Positions 31,039 to 33,549 of a stretch of 33,549 nucleotides of DNA are shown here, piece after piece. Origin of the DNA: Pseudomonadota bacterium (GTDB taxonomy: Bacteria > Pseudomonadota > Alphaproteobacteria > Micavibrionales > UBA2020); the NCBI GenBank assembly GCA_023444705.1, contig JAEXMB010000070.1:1-33549 (forward strand), read 5' to 3'. The notes under the pieces were generated by a model. That model was not told the origin of the DNA, ran no database searches, and saw nothing but the letters and a program-made list of their open reading frames with translations. A program made the translations under genes and the position numbers. Every line of letters starts with the position of its first letter. Positions within the stretch are counted from its first letter, which is position 1.

Positions 31039-31090
31039 AAAATCAAGCTCTTATAGGTTATTATATTTCACGGAATCTCCAAAATCAAGC
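31039..31090 (+). repeat. Pair of 10-base direct repeats near the attachment site
   Basis: AAAATCAAGC occurs at 31039-31048 and again at 31081-31090, starts 42 bases apart. They lie 30 to 80 bases inside the element from the tRNA fragment, where tyrosine-integrase arm-binding sites usually sit. Confidence 0.55.
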
Positions 31091-31097
31091 GCATATT

Positions 31098-31123
31098 TGT
31101 GACAAGTGTGACACAGGTGTGAC
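31098..31123 (+). repeat. Three TGTGAC direct repeats
   Basis: TGTGAC occurs at 31098-31103, 31107-31112 and 31118-31123, with spacings of 9 and 11 bases. The last two are AAGTGTGAC and AGGTGTGAC. They could be arm-type sites for an integrase/excisionase or short iterons for a replication protein. Confidence 0.5.
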
Positions 31124-31157
31124 GCGATGTGCCCATTTTTGACGGATCGTTTTTAAG

Positions 31158-31371
31158 GACTCTGGCGAGTCATTACAGCGCGTTTCTTTTCAGGATAGGC
31201 ATGGGGAGCGGCAGCGGATTAGACCGCACTCAGCGAGCCTGTAATGACTCAAAAACGGGTTATCGCCTTTGAGCCGTGGCGTAGCTTTATTGTGAGGCAA
31301 GCCATACCCACCGGGGGAAAGTCACCGCGCTCATATACTTAAACACCTTCACGAATTTTTGACCCGTTTTT
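31158..31371 (+). other. Structured non-coding region upstream of the polymerase-like gene
   Basis: Part of a 458-base stretch (31010-31467) without a supported gene. GAGTCATTACAG (31167-31178) pairs perfectly with CTGTAATGACTC (31239-31250), enclosing 60 bases. The same GAGTC can instead pair with GACTC at 31158-31162, a competing 5-base-pair hairpin. AAAAACGGGT (31251-31260) pairs perfectly with ACCCGTTTTT (31362-31371), the latter resembling a terminator end. This could be a replication origin with single-strand folding, or a regulatory or non-coding RNA ahead of the gene at 31468. No known RNA family is recognised. Confidence 0.5.
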
Positions 31372-31467
31372 CTAAAACGAAAACAGATAGATGGCAGGGC
31401 TTGAAAGAAGCGTTACCAGTAATGTATTCCTCCTATATGAGTCGAATTACTTACTGAGGTTCTTCCG

Positions 31468-32943
31468 ATGAGTAATACAGTTCTTGAACAAATGGATATT
31501 GATCCTGCTGATCTTGATAATCAGCTGTTTATTCCCTCATATCCTCTTGACCCCTTCCTGTGGTTGGACAGCAGGAAGCTAGATCAGCTGACTGATGAAA
31601 TAGCCGGGGAAATTGACCGTGTTAAACCCCCGGGTAAGAAGCGTAGTAAAGACGCTCAGGAAAAATTCTTGTTTTCTATTAAGGTGCTACTCCTTAATCT
31701 CGCTCGCTTAAGCAGGTTGTCGAAGAAAATCTGGTTGGGTGTGTCTCTGCGCCCTGCCGCTTATACGCAAGATCGCTATGGTCATCCTCTGCTGAGCTTC
31801 AGGATATTTAAAACTGCGGTGTATGACGCGATGCTTGATCTTGAATTGATCGAGGTCGCCAAGAAGGGCTGGTATAGCCAAGCCAAAGGGAAAGGGGAAA
31901 CCACCCGGATTGAAGCCGCTCCTGCATTGTTAGAGCGGTTAAAAGCCGTGCTTCCGCAAGAGATCATCATTTTTCAGCGTCATCCTATGGAGGAAACGAT
32001 CAAACTACGCGAAGCTAAAGAAGATGGCCGTAAAATGATCGACTACACAGACACGGATTATACCAACACAGCGCGTGATCGCCTGAGGCGTATTAATGCT
32101 TGCTTACAACGTCACTGGTACGACCTCGATATGTCGGAAATACAGTTCCGAGATTTGGCCGAGCGTCTGATACAGCGCCACGATGTCGATCCGACTGAGC
32201 ATCCGGCAGTTGATTTTTCTGCGCGAAGCCTGTACCGCATTTTCAACAACGGAAGTTTTGACGAGGGTGGCCGCTTCTATGGCGGTTGGTGGATGGGGAT
32301 TCCTTCCGAATATCGCCGTTATTTGACGATTAACCAAAAGAGAACGGTTGAAGTGGATTTTTCCAATCTGCATCCCAAAATGATGTACGCGCAGAAAGGA
32401 CTTTCTTTAGAAGGTGACGCCTATGCGGTTGACGGCATTGAGCGCGCTTTGGTTAAGAAGGCATTTGCTCAGCTGATTAACGGCAAGAAGCAGGTGAGAC
32501 CGCCGACAGGATATGATCCCAAAGAAATGGGCATGACATGGAAAGAAGTTTTGGCGCAGGTGGAAAAACGCCATGCACCGATCAGCGAGTTTTTCCGCAC
32601 AGGATACGGATTGAAGCTTCAGCGCGTGGATGCTGATATTGCCGAGCGCGTTCTGTTGTATTTCGCGGAACGGAATATTCCCTGTCTGCCGATCCATGAC
32701 AGTTTTATTGTCCATCACGATCTGCAAGATGAACTGAAAGATCGGATGCTGTTGGAGTACAGAGAGGAACTCGGTTTTGATCCCGGCTTTAAAGTCGATG
32801 ATAATTATCTTTTTTATGTGGAGCATAATCCCGGTTCTGGGGAGGTAAATATGCAATCCATTGAGGATATTTTGGCAGCGGAGAGCCAAAGCCAGTATGA
32901 GCGCAGGTGGCGGTGTTGGTTAGAACAGTGCACTAGGGGATAA
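31468..32943 (+). CDS. Polymerase-like protein of a mobile element (family A-like palm motifs)
   Basis: A 491-residue soluble protein; ATG 31468 has GAGG 8 bases upstream. I recognise no named family, but three ordered motifs resemble the palm of family A polymerases. Motif A is VEVDFSNLHPKMMY (Asp297). Motif B is ERALVKKAFAQLINGKK, with Arg326, Lys330, Phe333 and Asn338-Gly339 spaced like R-x3-K...F...YG. Motif C is LPIHDSFIV (His410-Asp411), like HDE of DNA Pol I or HDS of T7-type RNA polymerase. A preceding block GGRFYGGWWMGIPSEYRRYL is distinctive, and I recall it from uncharacterised proteins of other elements. Residues 1-230 are helical and could bind DNA. No exonuclease or helicase motif is seen. 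It may copy the element or prime its replication (inference). Confidence 0.6.
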   Translation: MSNTVLEQMDIDPADLDNQLFIPSYPLDPFLWLDSRKLDQLTDEIAGEIDRVKPPGKKRSKDAQEKFLFSIKVLLLNLARLSRLSKKIWLGVSLRPAAYTQDRYGHPLLSFRIFKTAVYDAMLDLELIEVAKKGWYSQAKGKGETTRIEAAPALLERLKAVLPQEIIIFQRHPMEETIKLREAKEDGRKMIDYTDTDYTNTARDRLRRINACLQRHWYDLDMSEIQFRDLAERLIQRHDVDPTEHPAVDFSARSLYRIFNNGSFDEGGRFYGGWWMGIPSEYRRYLTINQKRTVEVDFSNLHPKMMYAQKGLSLEGDAYAVDGIERALVKKAFAQLINGKKQVRPPTGYDPKEMGMTWKEVLAQVEKRHAPISEFFRTGYGLKLQRVDADIAERVLLYFAERNIPCLPIHDSFIVHHDLQDELKDRMLLEYREELGFDPGFKVDDNYLFYVEHNPGSGEVNMQSIEDILAAESQSQYERRWRCWLEQCTRG

Positions 32944-32974
32944 CTATGATGAGGATTTAGGGGGCCTCTACAGA

Positions 32975-33549
32975 TTAGCATTTTTTACAATCTTTTTTTG
33001 CGGGAACATTCTTGGTTCCAAGACGACGGTTAATATCATCTATGAAGGCATCAAGCTCGGCACGGCTTGATGTTCTAAGTGCCCCACCCAAATACTCACG
33101 GGGAACTCTTGATTGAATTTCTTCCAAGTGATCTACCGGGTTAAAATCGGGGTCGTCCTTGTATTTCAAGGAACGCTCTAGTGTGTTGTATCCTGCACGA
33201 GCAATGTTGTCATTGAATACGCGATCAAAGGTGAACGCATCTTCTTTATCAATCTCTAGCTGTCGCTCTTGCTCTGCGGAAAAAGTGGCATCCGTACCGA
33301 GGACGTTGAATGTCCCGGCACGAATGCGCTGGTTACGTTCCCAAACTTCTTGAATTAACGGGTCGGAGAACGTAGGAGTTTCAGTCATGCCGCTTTGTTG
33401 TGATTTCTGTCTTTTGGCAGCCCCCTCTTTTTCAAGATGGTAAATCGCGAAGATGTTTACTGCGATTATTAGGGCGACAAGCGAGCCAATAATTACATTG
33501 TATCGGCGTCTTTTTTTGTTTAGCGCGGTTATATCAGCCTGTGCTGATT
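32975..33549 (-). CDS. Membrane-anchored protein of unknown function (5' end beyond window)
   Basis: The frame has no stop from 32975 to the right edge, giving at least 190 residues. Although an ATG occurs at 33388, it has no ribosome binding site. Upstream in the same frame lies a basic stretch (NKKRRRY) and a membrane segment NVIIGSLVALIIAVNIFAIY, then a charged linker (HLEKEGAAKRQKSQQ). I therefore treat the gene as longer and partial. The soluble part is highly charged and helical, and ends in a Lys/Cys-rich tail (KKDCKKC). The basic side before the membrane segment predicts a cytoplasmic N-terminus and an extracytoplasmic C-terminal domain. It is convergent with the polymerase-like gene, 31 bases apart. 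No family is recognised. Confidence 0.6.
   Translation of the reverse strand, partial: SAQADITALNKKRRRYNVIIGSLVALIIAVNIFAIYHLEKEGAAKRQKSQQSGMTETPTFSDPLIQEVWERNQRIRAGTFNVLGTDATFSAEQERQLEIDKEDAFTFDRVFNDNIARAGYNTLERSLKYKDDPDFNPVDHLEEIQSRVPREYLGGALRTSSRAELDAFIDDINRRLGTKNVPAKKDCKKC

Larger units (their letters stand above)
30956..33549. mobile_element. One end of a tRNA-Val-integrated element (continues past the right edge)
   Basis: The segment starts at the duplicated tRNA-Val 3' fragment. To the right, composition drops well below the GC-rich chromosome and gene style changes. It contains direct repeats near the junction, a structured non-coding stretch, a polymerase-like gene (plus) and a truncated membrane protein gene (minus). 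No integrase is visible; it would be expected further right. The element type (integrative mobilisable element, phage satellite or integrated plasmid) cannot be decided from this part. Confidence 0.7.

Noticed and set aside
30956..31040. A complete tRNA-Val gene
   Set aside because: Only the half from the anticodon stem to CCA is present. No D-arm or 5' acceptor strand can be found in the adjoining sequence.
31207..31275. A tiny frame starting at an ATG inside the structured leader of the element
   Set aside because: Only 22-23 codons, no proper ribosome binding site, and it overlaps both arms of the inverted repeats.

Overview
The window looks like the chromosome of a free-living, Gram-negative alphaproteobacterium. 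The evidence is the recR-HAD-dapD-dapE gene order, LolA next to FtsK, a prephenate dehydratase with ESYM in place of the usual ESRP motif, KdsB (so a Kdo-containing lipopolysaccharide), a tRNA-Val(GAC) fragment of alphaproteobacterial type, and promoter-like GGAAC-N16/17-cGTT sites of the EcfG general-stress type. The abundance of type IV pilus parts and odd secreted proteins would suit the Micavibrio/Rhodospirillales side of the class, but that placement is inference. Most of the window is GC-rich; the last 2.5 kb is clearly lower in GC.

Layout. (1) 1-6429, plus strand: the end of a PilU-type retraction ATPase, a MshL-like lipoprotein secretin, an ABC-2-like permease translationally coupled to a membrane-anchored helical-repeat protein, a membrane-bound AraC-type regulator and a large type IV prepilin. 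A bidirectional terminator closes the block. (2) 6490-10589, minus strand: oxidoreductase, recR, HAD nucleotidase, dapD and dapE, tightly packed. (3) 10669-17860, minus strand: a stand-alone LPD7-domain protein, lolA, a secreted unknown protein, ftsK, and a four-gene operon (membrane protein, HExxH protein, 61-residue protein, DUF423 protein). (4) 18054-21843: a lipoprotein with a duplicated Cys motif, kdsB-pheA, a DUF599 protein and a two-TM protein. (5) 21898-27353: a patch of low-complexity or repetitive envelope proteins. These are two paralogous secreted proteins (one with an Asn-Thr repeat tract), an Ala/Pro-rich membrane protein, and an exported metallopeptidase-like protein built from a dead and a live copy of one domain. 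(6) 27531-30890: a stress-type cluster (histone-H1-like protein, DUF6496 protein, PfpI/DJ-1 protein, the TIGR02587/TIGR02588 pair). Several of its promoters match the EcfG consensus, including a divergent pair that shares a palindrome and seems to drive a ~200-nt non-coding RNA. (7) 30956-33549: one end of an integrated element. It starts with a duplicated 3' part of tRNA-Val, followed by direct repeats, a structured non-coding leader, a protein with polymerase-like A/B/C motifs, and a truncated membrane-anchored protein on the other strand.

The strongest candidates for something poorly described are the tRNA-Val element with its minimal polymerase-like protein and structured leader, the shared-palindrome stress promoters with their small RNA, and the dead/live duplicated metallopeptidase. 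No integrase, transposase, CRISPR array or rRNA gene is visible inside the window.
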